Shown here: in pieces, positions 16,534-25,968 of the stretch
How the letters are laid out: every line of letters begins with the position of its first letter
How positions within the stretch are numbered: the first letter of the stretch is position 1
Assembly (NCBI GenBank): GCA_001858525.1
Contig: LAPX01000005.1
Location: 177,387 to 241,386, forward strand
Length of the DNA: 64,000 nucleotides
DNA from: Vampirovibrio chlorellavorus
GTDB lineage: Bacteria; Cyanobacteriota; Vampirovibrionia; Vampirovibrionales; Vampirovibrionaceae
Direction of reading: 5' to 3'
Translations under genes and position numbers: made by a program
Notes under the pieces: model-generated
Database searches by the model: none
The model's input: only the letters and a program-made list of their open reading frames with translations
What the model was told of the DNA's origin: nothing

Positions 16534-17680
16534 TTTCGTCCGGAAAGAATTGCGCTATCGGCAAAATGTGCAGGTTCCGCCTTCAGTAACCGCGCAGGCG
16601 CATATTCAGGGCGAAACGGTTGCCGTTGGGCAAGCCTATCACCTGGATAGCGAGGCCCAGTTCAAGCGGGATCTGGAGCAGTCACTGGCGGAAATTGTTA
16701 AAAAGCGGTTGCAAGAGGCCGAAGATGAAGCCATTGCCTTGGTCAAGGTGGCTGAAGAGACTGCTGAAAAAAACGCCCGCCAAATTTCCGATGAGATCCT
16801 CAGCAAGGCCAACGCCCAGGCTCGGGAAATGATTGAGCTGGCCCAAAGTCAGGTAGAATCCATCAAGGAAAATGCTCGGGAAACGGGGTTTAAAAACGGC
16901 TTTCAGGAAGGGTATGCCGATGCCACCAGTCAGGTGGAGCAAGAGGCCACAGAGATGCTGAAAAGTGCTCAACAGTTGGCGGAAAATGCCTATCAGGCTG
17001 AAAAACTGATATTAAAGAACTTTGAAAAAAATGCCCTGTCCTTGATCAGCCATTTGGGTCGAAAAATTTTACATCGGGAGTTGGCCGAAAACCCGGAAAC
17101 GATTCTGACGCAGTTGCAACAGGCGGTGGATAGTTTGTATCTGACGGGCAAGATTAAAGTCGTGGTCAACCCTCAGGTCTTGCAAGAGCTACGGGCTTAC
17201 AGTGCGGTGACCGAGTTGGCGCTGACGCAGATGAGCCGCTACGAGTTCATGGTCGATCCATTGTTGGACACGCACCAACTCTTCATCGTGGGGGAGGAGG
17301 GCTCTTTTGATTTGAGTCTGGATACCCAGATGTCTCAGTTACTCGATCCATTGCAACAGGCCCTGACCCTGCCAAGACCGGAGCCGGTTGTGAGTGAACC
17401 GCTAGTATCAGAGGACTCTGAGCCTGTTGTGGAAACGATTCAGGATTTGGAAGAGCCTGAGCCGGACGGCTCTGAATCGCAAGCGCTTGAAGCTGAAGCG
17501 GCAGTCTTACTGACACCCGTCGATGAGGTTAGGCCTACGGAAATCGATACGACACTGGCACAGGACGATTTGTCGGATGTCGGGATTACGGCTCCAGAAG
17601 TTACTCCCTTCGAGTTTCCTGCCTTTGACCGTGAGTCGGTTGAGGGCGATGCTGAGGATGAAGCGGGGCCAACTCTGTGA
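16526..17680 (+). CDS. fliH: Flagellar export stator protein FliH, with long acidic C-terminal extension
   Basis: FliH regulates and anchors the FliI ATPase of the flagellar type III export machine. TTG 16526 is the start, since AGGAGG stands at 16511-16516 with nine-base spacing. Residues ~45-190 are a long charged coiled coil, followed by an E-type V-ATPase-like domain (SLISHLGRKILHRELAENPE ... YEFMVDPLLDTHQLFIVGEEG). The last ~110 residues are an acidic, Pro/Glu-rich disordered tail beyond the usual family length. It overlaps fliG and, by four bases, fliI. Confidence 0.88.
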   Translation: MSNFVRKELRYRQNVQVPPSVTAQAHIQGETVAVGQAYHLDSEAQFKRDLEQSLAEIVKKRLQEAEDEAIALVKVAEETAEKNARQISDEILSKANAQAREMIELAQSQVESIKENARETGFKNGFQEGYADATSQVEQEATEMLKSAQQLAENAYQAEKLILKNFEKNALSLISHLGRKILHRELAENPETILTQLQQAVDSLYLTGKIKVVVNPQVLQELRAYSAVTELALTQMSRYEFMVDPLLDTHQLFIVGEEGSFDLSLDTQMSQLLDPLQQALTLPRPEPVVSEPLVSEDSEPVVETIQDLEEPEPDGSESQALEAEAAVLLTPVDEVRPTEIDTTLAQDDLSDVGITAPEVTPFEFPAFDRESVEGDAEDEAGPTL

Positions 17681-19008
17681 GTTTAAATCTGGATATGGAT
17701 GCTTTGTTGAATTTGATGGACAAAGCCGATTCTTATCCGCAGGTGGGCCTGGTGGATCAGGTCATTGGCCTGGTCATTGAGTCTAAAGGCCCCAAGGCCA
17801 AAATTGCCGATGTGTGCCTGATTGAAACCGGTGACCCCTTTATGCCCACGGTACCGGCTGAAGTGGTGGGCTTCAAGGAAGGGAAAATCCTGCTGATGCC
17901 CCTGGGAGAAATGGGGAATTTATCGCCGGGAGCACGGGTGTTTAACACCGGCCATTCCTTTAAGGTCAACGTTGGGCCAGAACTGTTGGGGCGGGTGCTG
18001 GACGGCTTGGGAAACCCCATCGACGATCGGTTTCCGGTTTCCAACAACCTGCAGTTTCATGTGCATGCCCATGCCCCGCATCCCCTGAAGCGAAAGGAAA
18101 TTACCGAGGTTATTCCGTTGGGGGTCAAATCCATTGACGGCTTTAATACCATTGGTAAAGGCCAACGGGTGGGCATTTTTGCCGGTTCCGGGGTGGGGAA
18201 GTCCACCACTTTAGGCATGATTGCCCGGAATACGGAAGCGGATCTCAGCGTCATTGCCCTGATTGGAGAACGGGGCCGTGAAGTGCAGGACTTTATTGAT
18301 CACTCTCTGGGGCCAGAAGGACGCAAGCGCTCTGTGGTGGTGGTTTCCACTTCGGAACAGCCCGCCCTGATGAAGATTAAGGCCGCTTTGGTGGCCACCA
18401 CGGTGGCCGAATACTTCCGGAAAAGCGGTAAGAACGTGCTGCTGATGATGGACTCCTTAACCCGGGTGGCCATGGCGTTGCGGGAAGTGGGTCTAGCGGT
18501 GGGGGAACCTCCCACCACGCGGGGTTATACACCCAGCGTGTTCGCCTTTATGCCCAAGTTGCTGGAGCGCAGCGGAACCTCGGATACCGGCTCCATTACG
18601 GGCTTGTACACCGTGCTGGTGGAAGGGGATGATATGAACGAGCCGGTGGCCGACACGGTTCGAGGCCTGCTGGATGGCCACATTGTCCTCAGCCGGGAAC
18701 TGGCCCAGCAAAATCACTTTCCGGCTGTTGATGTGCTGGCCTCTGTCAGTCGTTTGATGACGGCCATTGCGGACAAGGGGCACCGGGAGGCCGCCGGGAA
18801 AATTCGGGATTTGATGGCTTTATACAAACGATCAGAAGATTTGATCAACATCGGCGCTTATGTGCAAGGGGCCAATCCTAAGCTGGATCAGGCCGTGGCC
18901 TTGAAAGGGGAAATTGATGCCTTGCTCAAGCAGGAGATAGAGTCGAATGCTCCTTTTGCTGAGACCGTGGAAAAAATGATGCAAATCGCGGGGAAAGCCG
19001 GGATTTAA
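17677..19008 (+). CDS. fliI: Flagellum-specific export ATPase FliI
   Basis: FliI is the cytoplasmic ATPase of the flagellar type III secretion system. The 443-residue protein has the Walker A motif GIFAGSGVGKSTTLGM, Walker B around VLLMMDSLTRVAMALREVG, and the FliI/YscN signature PPTTRGYTPSVFAFMPKLLE. The start is GTG in the GTGA overlap with fliH. It is last in the operon; the gene downstream lies tail-to-tail on the other strand 17 bases away, with no obvious terminator. fliJ is not present next to it. Confidence 0.97.
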   Translation: MSLNLDMDALLNLMDKADSYPQVGLVDQVIGLVIESKGPKAKIADVCLIETGDPFMPTVPAEVVGFKEGKILLMPLGEMGNLSPGARVFNTGHSFKVNVGPELLGRVLDGLGNPIDDRFPVSNNLQFHVHAHAPHPLKRKEITEVIPLGVKSIDGFNTIGKGQRVGIFAGSGVGKSTTLGMIARNTEADLSVIALIGERGREVQDFIDHSLGPEGRKRSVVVVSTSEQPALMKIKAALVATTVAEYFRKSGKNVLLMMDSLTRVAMALREVGLAVGEPPTTRGYTPSVFAFMPKLLERSGTSDTGSITGLYTVLVEGDDMNEPVADTVRGLLDGHIVLSRELAQQNHFPAVDVLASVSRLMTAIADKGHREAAGKIRDLMALYKRSEDLINIGAYVQGANPKLDQAVALKGEIDALLKQEIESNAPFAETVEKMMQIAGKAGI

Positions 19009-19025
19009 GTGGCCTAGATCTGACA

Positions 19026-19853
19026 CTAACCGCCGCAACTGGTTCCGGTATCGGTTCCACCGGTCGTGCCGCAAATCGTGGCGGCATCCTGGTGGGTGGT
19101 TTGGGGGTTGGTATTTTGGTCTACAGCAGCGGTTGATCCGGTGTTGGTCAACGCATCCTTGGTCACATCGCTGCTAAGCGCCGCGTCTGTGGTGACTTCG
19201 TCTGTGAGGCTGCTAACATCTGAAAGAACATCGGTATCTGCTCCGGATGCCGCCAGCTGATCCACTAACGTCTCAAGTCGGGCAGACATGGCCCCGTTTT
19301 CTCCCAGCATGTTCGCTATTTTTTGTGCAGTAAGGACGTTGCCTTTGTAAACAATTGTGGTTGTTTTGAAGGTTTGCAGGTTACCACGGCTGAACCGGGC
19401 CAATTGTTTTAGCATAGCCTGAAGTTTGGCTACTTCATGGGCATTGTTGGCAATGGTGGTAACCAATTTTTCTTGGGCCGGGGTTAAATTATTATCGCTT
19501 GCTGAGGAGGCGCCACCCTGACCCGCCTGTTGGCCCAGGGTATTCCCGTTGGCACCAGTGGTGGCGGTGGTGCCATTACCATTTGTGGAGCCATTTCCGA
19601 AAGCACCAGAGCTTCCAGATCCCCCAGCGCCATTGAGTCCAGATTGAGCGGCCCGAATGGCATTTTGCTGACTGGCTTGGTCTGCTCTGGAAAGCACATC
19701 ATTTTTTATATCAGATACCCTGGCGCTAAAGGCACCGCTAAACGAAAGCAGAGCGCCCACGGAAACCAGGCAAATCAAAACACCGACCAACGCGTATTCA
19801 GCAGCGGCGTTACCGCTGAGTTGGCCTCGTTCAATGTTAGTCGCCTGTTTCAT
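19026..19853 (-). CDS. Oversized Flp/Tad-type pilin-like secreted protein
   Basis: The N-terminus has a class III prepilin layout: basic leader with cleavage expected after Gly14, then NAAAEY with Glu at +5 and Tyr at +6, then a hydrophobic helix (ALVGVLICLVSVGALLSFSG). This is the Flp/TadE prepilin-peptidase pattern. Flp pilins are usually below 100 residues, but here ~220 further residues follow: a Gly/Ser/Asn/Thr-rich linker (residues ~70-115), a helical segment, and a Thr-rich tail with two Cys near the end (ICGTTGG and TSCGG). No Tad export gene is in the window. It could be a minor pilin or surface adhesin. Confidence 0.65.
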   Translation of the reverse strand: MKQATNIERGQLSGNAAAEYALVGVLICLVSVGALLSFSGAFSARVSDIKNDVLSRADQASQQNAIRAAQSGLNGAGGSGSSGAFGNGSTNGNGTTATTGANGNTLGQQAGQGGASSASDNNLTPAQEKLVTTIANNAHEVAKLQAMLKQLARFSRGNLQTFKTTTIVYKGNVLTAQKIANMLGENGAMSARLETLVDQLAASGADTDVLSDVSSLTDEVTTDAALSSDVTKDALTNTGSTAAVDQNTNPQTTHQDAATICGTTGGTDTGTSCGG

Positions 19854-20007
19854 ACAGGGCTCCTTTTTTGAGTGGTATTCTTTTTATCGGTTACTTATAT
19901 GAGAACTTTAGTTTTTGTATATATTTATTTACATTCATATGGGGCAAGGTGCTTGTTTTCTCTGAAAGCCCTATCTTGAGCGCGAAGCGGTGAAAGCAGT
20001 GTGCTTT

Positions 20008-20032
20008 TCCCTTGTCTTGCAAGGACAAGGGA
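20008..20032. promoter_or_regulatory. 9-bp inverted repeat beside a possible promoter
   Basis: TCCCTTGTC pairs perfectly with GACAAGGGA around a seven-base loop, itself TTGCAAG. A TTGACC hexamer follows directly, with TACAGA 17 bases further on as a weak -10. The repeat would then sit on the -35 region of the gene at 20093 and may be an operator. The remaining spacer 19854-20092 is AT-rich with no ORF. Confidence 0.35.
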
Positions 20033-20092
20033 TTGACCTATGATAAACTGGCGAATACAGAGCGTGTTGGGCGAAATTGGATATAATGATTA

Positions 20093-21403
20093 ATGACCGT
20101 GCTTAAAAAAGATTTTATAAAACCCGTTTTGTTCTGGCTGATTTTGGCCGTTGCTTTATGGATTCGCCTTCATTTTGTGCTTCAGGTGGATACCCACTTG
20201 AAGTCAGATATGGCCAGTTTCCACAATCGGGGAGTGGCGTTGCTGGAAAAAGGATCATTCAGTACGGGTGAAGATGCCCTGGGGCTGGGGGCTTCTACTT
20301 ATCGCCCGCCCCTGTATCCCCTGTTTCTGGCCGGGGTGTACAAGTTCACCGAACCGAATCCTCGCAATGCTTACCTTGCTCAAACGATTTTGAGTTTAAT
20401 CTTGCTGATAGGGATTTATCAGTTGGCATTGCGGGTATCGCCAGATTCAATCAAACGTCCGGTGGCTTTGACGGCCATGGCGGCTGGTGCGGTCTATCCA
20501 CCGTTGGTGGCCTATTGCGGCATTTTACTGTCGGAAATGTTGTTTATGACCTTGCTGGTGTGGGCCGTCTGGTTTTTATTGCAACCCTCTAAACACAGGG
20601 GATGGGCCTGGGCGACGGGCTTTGTGTGGGGCTTGGCCGCTTTAACCCGTCCCATTACCTTGCCGCTTTTTCTGGGCGTGCTGGTTATTTTATGGCTCTA
20701 CCGGCATCTGCAACTCCAGCGAGCCTTGCACGTGGTAGCGGTATTTTTTCTCACCCTGACCCCCTGGATTTTGCGCAATTACGCCGAATTTCACGAATGG
20801 GTACTGGTGGATAATTCCTCGGGTATTAATTTGGTGGCTGGCAATAACGATGATGGCAAGGGCGATTATACCCGGAGTTACGTCAATAGCTGGATGTATC
20901 TGGACGCCAAGGCCAAAAGCCACAATATCGTGCAGTTTGATCGTCGCCTGATTGCCAATAACAACCGCTGGATTCAAACCCATCCGGTGCGTTATGCCCA
21001 ATTATTCTTCAAACGCCTGGGGTATTATTTTGTTTCAGAGCATGAGTTTTATTTTCAGGATTATCACTGGAACCGCATACCTTGGCATAAAACCCCCATT
21101 AATTTGACCTTTCGCATGGTGTGGCAAGTGCTGGCCCTGCTTACCCTGTTGGGCTGCCTGATTTTGCGAAATCCTTTGGGTGTTTGTCTGGGTTTTACCG
21201 GATTCTTTTTCTACGTGTTTCCGGCCATTGCCCTGTATTACACCCGGTATCGTCATCCGGCCCTGCCCTTTGTGTTTATTTTGGGGGCGCTGGGCTTTTG
21301 GGCACTCTGGCAGGCGCTTCAGGCCAAGTTTCAACCAGCTACAGGTAAAGTGACCTTGCCGGAGTCAGCGGCTGATGCACTTCATCAGCCGCTGGCAGGT
21401 TAG
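20093..21403 (+). CDS. GT-C family membrane glycosyltransferase (ArnT/PMT-like)
   Basis: This 436-residue protein belongs to the polytopic glycosyltransferase 39 type, which moves sugars from polyprenyl-phosphate donors to lipids or proteins on the outer side of the inner membrane. About ten hydrophobic helices are visible. The first external loop carries the acidic motif region (HLKSDMASFHNRG) and YRPPLYPLFLAGVYK, and the C-terminal part holds ALYYTRYRHPALPFVFILGA, typical of the family. The acceptor is unknown. A second GT-C gene with a matching GT2 lies at 44.8-47.0 kb. Confidence 0.8.
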   Translation: MTVLKKDFIKPVLFWLILAVALWIRLHFVLQVDTHLKSDMASFHNRGVALLEKGSFSTGEDALGLGASTYRPPLYPLFLAGVYKFTEPNPRNAYLAQTILSLILLIGIYQLALRVSPDSIKRPVALTAMAAGAVYPPLVAYCGILLSEMLFMTLLVWAVWFLLQPSKHRGWAWATGFVWGLAALTRPITLPLFLGVLVILWLYRHLQLQRALHVVAVFFLTLTPWILRNYAEFHEWVLVDNSSGINLVAGNNDDGKGDYTRSYVNSWMYLDAKAKSHNIVQFDRRLIANNNRWIQTHPVRYAQLFFKRLGYYFVSEHEFYFQDYHWNRIPWHKTPINLTFRMVWQVLALLTLLGCLILRNPLGVCLGFTGFFFYVFPAIALYYTRYRHPALPFVFILGALGFWALWQALQAKFQPATGKVTLPESAADALHQPLAG

Positions 21404-21424
21404 CGTTAGTTGCTGAATAAATTT

Positions 21425-22711
21425 TTAGCGGGACAAGTTCACTAAAGTTTCCACATGATAGGTCTGCGGGAACATGTCCACCGGCTGAACCGCATCAATT
21501 TTCCAGCCTTGTGCCACCAGATGCTTGAGATCCCGGGCCAGGGTGGTGGGATTGCAGCTCACGTAAATCAGCTGTTTTTCAATGTGTTCACTCAGCCAGT
21601 TCAGGACTTCGGGTTGGCAGCCGCCACGTGGTGGGTCCACAATGGCCACTTCAAAAGCTTCGTTCAGTGTTCTCAGCGCCTGGCGGGCATCGCTGGTTTT
21701 CCAAGCGACGTTGGTGATGCCGTTTAGGCCGAAGCTTTCCAGGGCGTCAGCTTCCGCGCCTGGAGAGGACTCAATGGCCAGCACTCGTTGGGTGCGTTTA
21801 GCCCTGTGTACTGAAAACAGACCCACACCGGCGTAAATATCCAGAAGAGAGGTGACGGACGGGGACAGCCATTCATCCAGCACTTGCAGCAGCACTTCCG
21901 CGCCTGCGTAGCTGGTTTGGAAAAACTGTCCAGCGGAAACCCGGTATTGGTTACCGGCTAAGGCGAATTGCAGGGATGTCTTTCCGGCGATTGGCTTGGG
22001 GCTGGCGTCTTTCGTCTGGCTATCCACCCAGCACACGCCCTCCAGAGCGGGAAAGTCCTGCATCAGCTGTTCGGCTAAGGGATACAGGGACCCGTTTTTT
22101 TCTCCGGTGAAGATCAGCAGCATCGTTTCATCCGGGCTGATGAAGGCTTCCACCCGAAAGCGTTTAGCGGCGATTTTGGGGTCTTTTTGGGCCAATTCCC
22201 GCAAGCGCTGGGCCAATTGATTTAAAGGCGCTGGTATGATGGGGCAGTTATTGAATTCCACCACGGTGTGGCTTTCCGCAGCGTGGTATCCCAGCTTGCA
22301 GGATTGGGTGGCGGCATCCGGAACCAACTCCCACTGCACCCGGTTTCGGGCTTTCCAGCCATCGGTTGGGGGGCTTAAGGTCTTGGCCACGGCCACATCG
22401 GGCAGCTTGCCCAGTCGGACCAAACTTTCCGTGACCATTTTTTGTTTCCAGTCCCGTTGCGCATCCAGAGACAAGTGCTGCCACTGGCAGCCGCCGCACT
22501 GGCCAAAAATGTCGCAGTCGGGTTGGACGCGCTCGGCGCCGGGGGACCGTAATGCTTTAATGCTTGCCTTGGCGGGTTTTTGACGCCCGACTACCCGTTC
22601 GGCGTCAATTACATCGCCGGGGACACTGAGGGGGACAAAAATAACTTCTCCCTCGGGGGTTCTTGCCAGGCCTTCGCCGCCGTATACCAGTTTTTCAATG
22701 GTCAGTTCCAA
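21425..22711 (-). CDS. rlmD: 23S rRNA (uracil-5-)-methyltransferase, RlmD/RlmCD-like
   Basis: This enzyme makes 5-methyluridine in 23S rRNA using S-adenosylmethionine. The 428 residues contain an N-terminal TRAM-like RNA-binding domain (MELTIEKLVYGGEGLARTPE), Cys ligands for an iron-sulfur cluster (CDIFGQCGGCQWQH plus a later NNCPI), the SAM motif LDIYAGVGLFSV and the catalytic Cys in LIYVSCNPTTLARDL. Which uridine is modified (747, 1939 or both) cannot be told by eye. Head-to-tail with the thioesterase gene upstream (13-base gap), so probably cotranscribed. Confidence 0.9.
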   Translation of the reverse strand: MELTIEKLVYGGEGLARTPEGEVIFVPLSVPGDVIDAERVVGRQKPAKASIKALRSPGAERVQPDCDIFGQCGGCQWQHLSLDAQRDWKQKMVTESLVRLGKLPDVAVAKTLSPPTDGWKARNRVQWELVPDAATQSCKLGYHAAESHTVVEFNNCPIIPAPLNQLAQRLRELAQKDPKIAAKRFRVEAFISPDETMLLIFTGEKNGSLYPLAEQLMQDFPALEGVCWVDSQTKDASPKPIAGKTSLQFALAGNQYRVSAGQFFQTSYAGAEVLLQVLDEWLSPSVTSLLDIYAGVGLFSVHRAKRTQRVLAIESSPGAEADALESFGLNGITNVAWKTSDARQALRTLNEAFEVAIVDPPRGGCQPEVLNWLSEHIEKQLIYVSCNPTTLARDLKHLVAQGWKIDAVQPVDMFPQTYHVETLVNLSR

Positions 22712-22724
22712 AATAAGGCCTTTC

Positions 22725-23753
22725 TTATAGTTGACTGGGGGAGGATAGAGCGGTGGTGCCCTGAACGGACGACAGGCTCAATGCTTGCTGTTGCTCTTCC
22801 CGTTCTCGGATTTCCCGGCGCACGTCGGCCAGTTCGGCCCGCTGAATTTGAGCGGGCGTTTGCGGTGTCCAGGGAGGCATTTCTCCCGGGCGACCGTTGG
22901 GGCCTAGCTTGACGTATACCAGATAGCTGCTGGCCACCCGTCGGGGTTCGGCCTGATTGGGGTTTTGGGCGTACACTTCCACCTGTACTTCGGTTGAAGT
23001 GTTCCAGGTTTTGGTGAGAACGGCCTTGGCCTCCACGGTTTCCCCAATGAATGTGGGGGAGATAAAGCTCATGCGATCCTGACGAACGCCCACCACGGGC
23101 TGGTTCAGCGATTGTTTTTTGGCCACCTGACTACCCGCTTCATCAATGAGCGATAAAATAATGCCGCCAAATACGTTAGACTGGGCATTGGCATCATTGG
23201 GTGTCATTAAGCGACTGATGACCACGGGGTTATCAGTATCCTCAATGGGGATAAAGGGGGCGGTTTTGCCTTCGGCGGCTCGGTTTTTCTTTCGTAAATC
23301 GGCTCCCTGAGCCAGTTGAACTTCATCCGGGGTGCTGCCCTGATACGGCGGGAACTGGATTTTTTCCCGCGTTTTTTCATTCAGGGCCACAAACACCAGG
23401 TAAGCCGTGGCAATGTCCCGAGTCTCATCGGTAAACCAATTTTCTGCCTGCACCCGCACTTCCACTTCCAGAGAGCTTTGCCATACCTGGCTGACCCGGC
23501 TTTCCAGGCGAATCATATCCCACAAACGAATGGGCTGATGGAAGTTGGTGCGATCCAGCGAGGCTGTGACCACCAATCCCCGTTTGCCGTCCCGGTTCAG
23601 GTGACGCAAGGCCGCTTCGCTGCCCACAATGTCGATGAGTTTCAACACGTGGCCTGCCCGCATAAAGCCAGCCTCATCCAGAAGCCAGGGGTAGGCAGGT
23701 GTGCGAATAAAATGGCGTGGAACCGGATTTTCTGGCGGGTGCGGCATGGTCAT
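22725..23753 (-). CDS. Acyl-CoA thioesterase with two hotdog domains
   Basis: The protein hydrolyses acyl-CoA to free acid and CoA. Two tandem hotdog domains are visible: residues ~15-140 (RAGHVLKLIDIVGSEAALRH) and ~175-300 (MTPNDANAQSNVFGGIILSL followed by IDEAGS), the arrangement of the ACOT7/YciA-like cytosolic hydrolases where both halves form one active unit. The second domain keeps the Asn/Asp pair and NVFGG turn; the first keeps Asp but not the NxxGG turn. A charged C-terminal tail of ~40 residues follows. It starts at ATG 23753. Confidence 0.88.
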   Translation of the reverse strand: MTMPHPPENPVPRHFIRTPAYPWLLDEAGFMRAGHVLKLIDIVGSEAALRHLNRDGKRGLVVTASLDRTNFHQPIRLWDMIRLESRVSQVWQSSLEVEVRVQAENWFTDETRDIATAYLVFVALNEKTREKIQFPPYQGSTPDEVQLAQGADLRKKNRAAEGKTAPFIPIEDTDNPVVISRLMTPNDANAQSNVFGGIILSLIDEAGSQVAKKQSLNQPVVGVRQDRMSFISPTFIGETVEAKAVLTKTWNTSTEVQVEVYAQNPNQAEPRRVASSYLVYVKLGPNGRPGEMPPWTPQTPAQIQRAELADVRREIREREEQQQALSLSSVQGTTALSSPSQL

Positions 23754-24080
23754 AGCAATGACTCCGGTTGAGTGGTGACGACTGAGGGAATTGAAAATTT
23801 CAGCGGTAGGGCATTTCGCCGACCGAATATTAAAAGCAAAAACAAATCACAGACTATTGAATGCGTGGTGAATGATTTATAAAACACGGAAATTCAGACT
23901 GATGTGCCCTTGTCCAAGGTATTGCTTTACCAAACAGCCAAAACGACTGTTACAGATTGGAGCACTATTATATAAACAGATCCGTTCATCCGCAAACAAA
24001 GCTTTTATTTCCACGCTTGACCGCATACGCTAGATTCGATCATCATAAAGGGCATTCGGCGATTTGGAGGCGGTGGAAAC
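23754..24080. other. Divergent promoter spacer
   Basis: The 327 bases between the thioesterase gene (minus) and the FAH-family gene (plus) are AT-rich in the middle with no ORF. They must hold both promoters; TATATAAA near 23969 is a candidate -10 region for the plus gene. GGAGG ten bases before 24081 is a clear ribosome site. Confidence 0.4.
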
Positions 24081-25103
24081 ATGAAGCTAGCGACCTTTGA
24101 GGTGGCAACCGTTTTGGGGAAGTTTGACCGGCTGGGGCTGGTGTTGTTCCCACAAGGGGCCGAGGCTCCGCCGGTTCTGGTGGATTTGAACGCCGCCTAT
24201 TGCTGGTTGTTGACGGAGGCGGATCAACAGCCCTGCCCTCAGCGCTGGGCCGATTTTTACTTTCCGCCGGACATGCGCAGCTTTCTGGAATTGGGTGAAC
24301 CCGCTCTAAAAGTGGCTCGGGAGGTGGAGCAGCGCTTTGCCCACTTACTGACATCCAGTTCACCTGCGGTACTGCGGAGTGAAACCGGACAGCGTTTGGC
24401 CTTTGCATTGGCCGAAGTTACTTTAAAAACCCCGGTGCCCAACCCACGCATGTTGCGAGATTTCCTGTCCTTTGAGACACACACGGCCAATGGCTTCAAA
24501 CGGCGCAATGAGCCCATCCCGGAAGCCTGGTACAAAATGCCAGTTTACTACAAGGGCAATCCAAACACCCTGATTGGCCATGAGGCCCCCGTTTACTGGC
24601 CCAGCTACACCCGCATTCTGGATTATGAACTGGAGCTGGCTTGTATTATTGGGAAAGCCGGCAAAAACATTTCAGCGGACAAGGCCAGTGAGTATATCGC
24701 CGGTTACGCCATTATGAACGACTTTAGCGCCCGCGATATCCAGAAATATGAAATGATGTGCCGATTGGGGCCAGCCAAAGGCAAGGACTTTGCCACTGCG
24801 GTGGGTCCCTGGCTGGTGACGGCGGATGAAGTGAAGAATCCGCGGGATTTGCGCATGATTGCCCGCATTAACGGGGAGGTGTGGTCCGATGGCAACGCGG
24901 GTACGTCTCATTGGACCTTTGAGCAAATGATCGAGCATGTTTCCAAAGAGGAAATGATTTACCCCGGGGACATTCTGGGTTCGGGGACGGTGGGCTTTGG
25001 CTGTGGGCTGGAGCTGGATCGCTGGCCTCAACCGGGAGACGTGGTTGAGTTGGAGATTACCGGGCTGGGTCTGCTGAGAAACACCATTGTGAAGAACCTT
25101 TAG
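24081..25103 (+). CDS. Fumarylacetoacetate hydrolase family protein
   Basis: The family cleaves carbon-carbon bonds of 2,4-diketo acids; fumarylacetoacetase is the last step of tyrosine breakdown. The 340-residue protein has the central PVYWPSYTRILDYELELACI segment with the metal-binding acidic residues, GYAIMNDFSARDIQKYE, and LGSGTVGFGCGLELDRW plus PGDVVELEITGLG at the C-terminus. Fumarylacetoacetase is favoured over other family members because hppD and homogentisate dioxygenase are nearby, but the family is broad, so the exact substrate is inferred from context. Confidence 0.88.
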   Translation: MKLATFEVATVLGKFDRLGLVLFPQGAEAPPVLVDLNAAYCWLLTEADQQPCPQRWADFYFPPDMRSFLELGEPALKVAREVEQRFAHLLTSSSPAVLRSETGQRLAFALAEVTLKTPVPNPRMLRDFLSFETHTANGFKRRNEPIPEAWYKMPVYYKGNPNTLIGHEAPVYWPSYTRILDYELELACIIGKAGKNISADKASEYIAGYAIMNDFSARDIQKYEMMCRLGPAKGKDFATAVGPWLVTADEVKNPRDLRMIARINGEVWSDGNAGTSHWTFEQMIEHVSKEEMIYPGDILGSGTVGFGCGLELDRWPQPGDVVELEITGLGLLRNTIVKNL

Positions 25104-25334
25104 CAGACTTTCACAGGTCCTATATCCCTTTCATATCCTATTTTCACCCTTGAACCACAGAAAACGTATGCTATCATGGAAGAAATACTGGGTTTCTGCG
25201 GAATAAAGCATGGAACGACCGGTTTGGGGAAAACACAGGCAATTGGGGCAATGAGGTTAGCTTTCTTTTGATGAGGCGGCTCCTGTTGTTTTTGAATTGA
25301 GTATTCGAGCAAAATAAGACAGGTTTGGGGGACT

Positions 25335-25877
25335 ATGAACCAACGGTTTTACGATCAGGATCCGCTGTTACAAGAATCCATAAAACTGGCCAGCCAGCTG
25401 CCGGAAGAAACACAGGCAGTGGTGGTCAAGGGGTTTAACTGGATTGCCATCCGTCATTTTCAGGCGGATACCCGATTGGGGAATTTAAAATCGCTGGGTA
25501 CAGAAGTGATTTTGCCCTTGTATAAGTCCAAAAGCAAGCGCCGCAGGTACGATACCCTTCCTGAATTTCACACCGCCATTAATTACTTGCGCGTGTTAAA
25601 ACCGGAAGAAAGGCACTATGTTGCGGATTGCCTGATGCCTTTTAATCGGTTGGTGGTGGATTATTTGGAAAAATGCACATTTACGGCGTTATTGCCGGAT
25701 CACGCCCGATTGACCAAAATTTCTGAAACCTTTTTACCTATGGAAAAAGGCCGGGCGGATGACTATCTGGCTTCTGTGCGAGAAGAGTTATTGGCCCTCA
25801 ATGCCCCTCCGCCTGATATTACAGAGAGAACGCCTTATATTTCCGGGGGAACGTCCATTCATTTGGGTGAATTCTAA
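25335..25877 (+). CDS. Uncharacterised protein (180 aa)
   Basis: The protein is not recognised. It begins MNQRFYDQDPLLQESIKLAS, is soluble and mostly helical, with a basic stretch (YKSKSKRRRYD) near residue 65 that is suited to nucleic-acid or membrane binding, and a second helical half (LPEFHTAINYLRVLKPEERH). The last ~25 residues are Pro/Thr-rich. GGGGGAC precedes the ATG. It stands alone between the FAH-family gene and the next small ORF, with ~230 AT-rich bases upstream. Confidence 0.6.
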   Translation: MNQRFYDQDPLLQESIKLASQLPEETQAVVVKGFNWIAIRHFQADTRLGNLKSLGTEVILPLYKSKSKRRRYDTLPEFHTAINYLRVLKPEERHYVADCLMPFNRLVVDYLEKCTFTALLPDHARLTKISETFLPMEKGRADDYLASVREELLALNAPPPDITERTPYISGGTSIHLGEF

Positions 25878-25968
25878 CCCCATACTGACCCTACACGGGG
25901 ATAGATATTTTGCGTATTTCCGCATTTATACCTATTGGCCCTTCATAATTTTTATGAGAACTTTTAAG

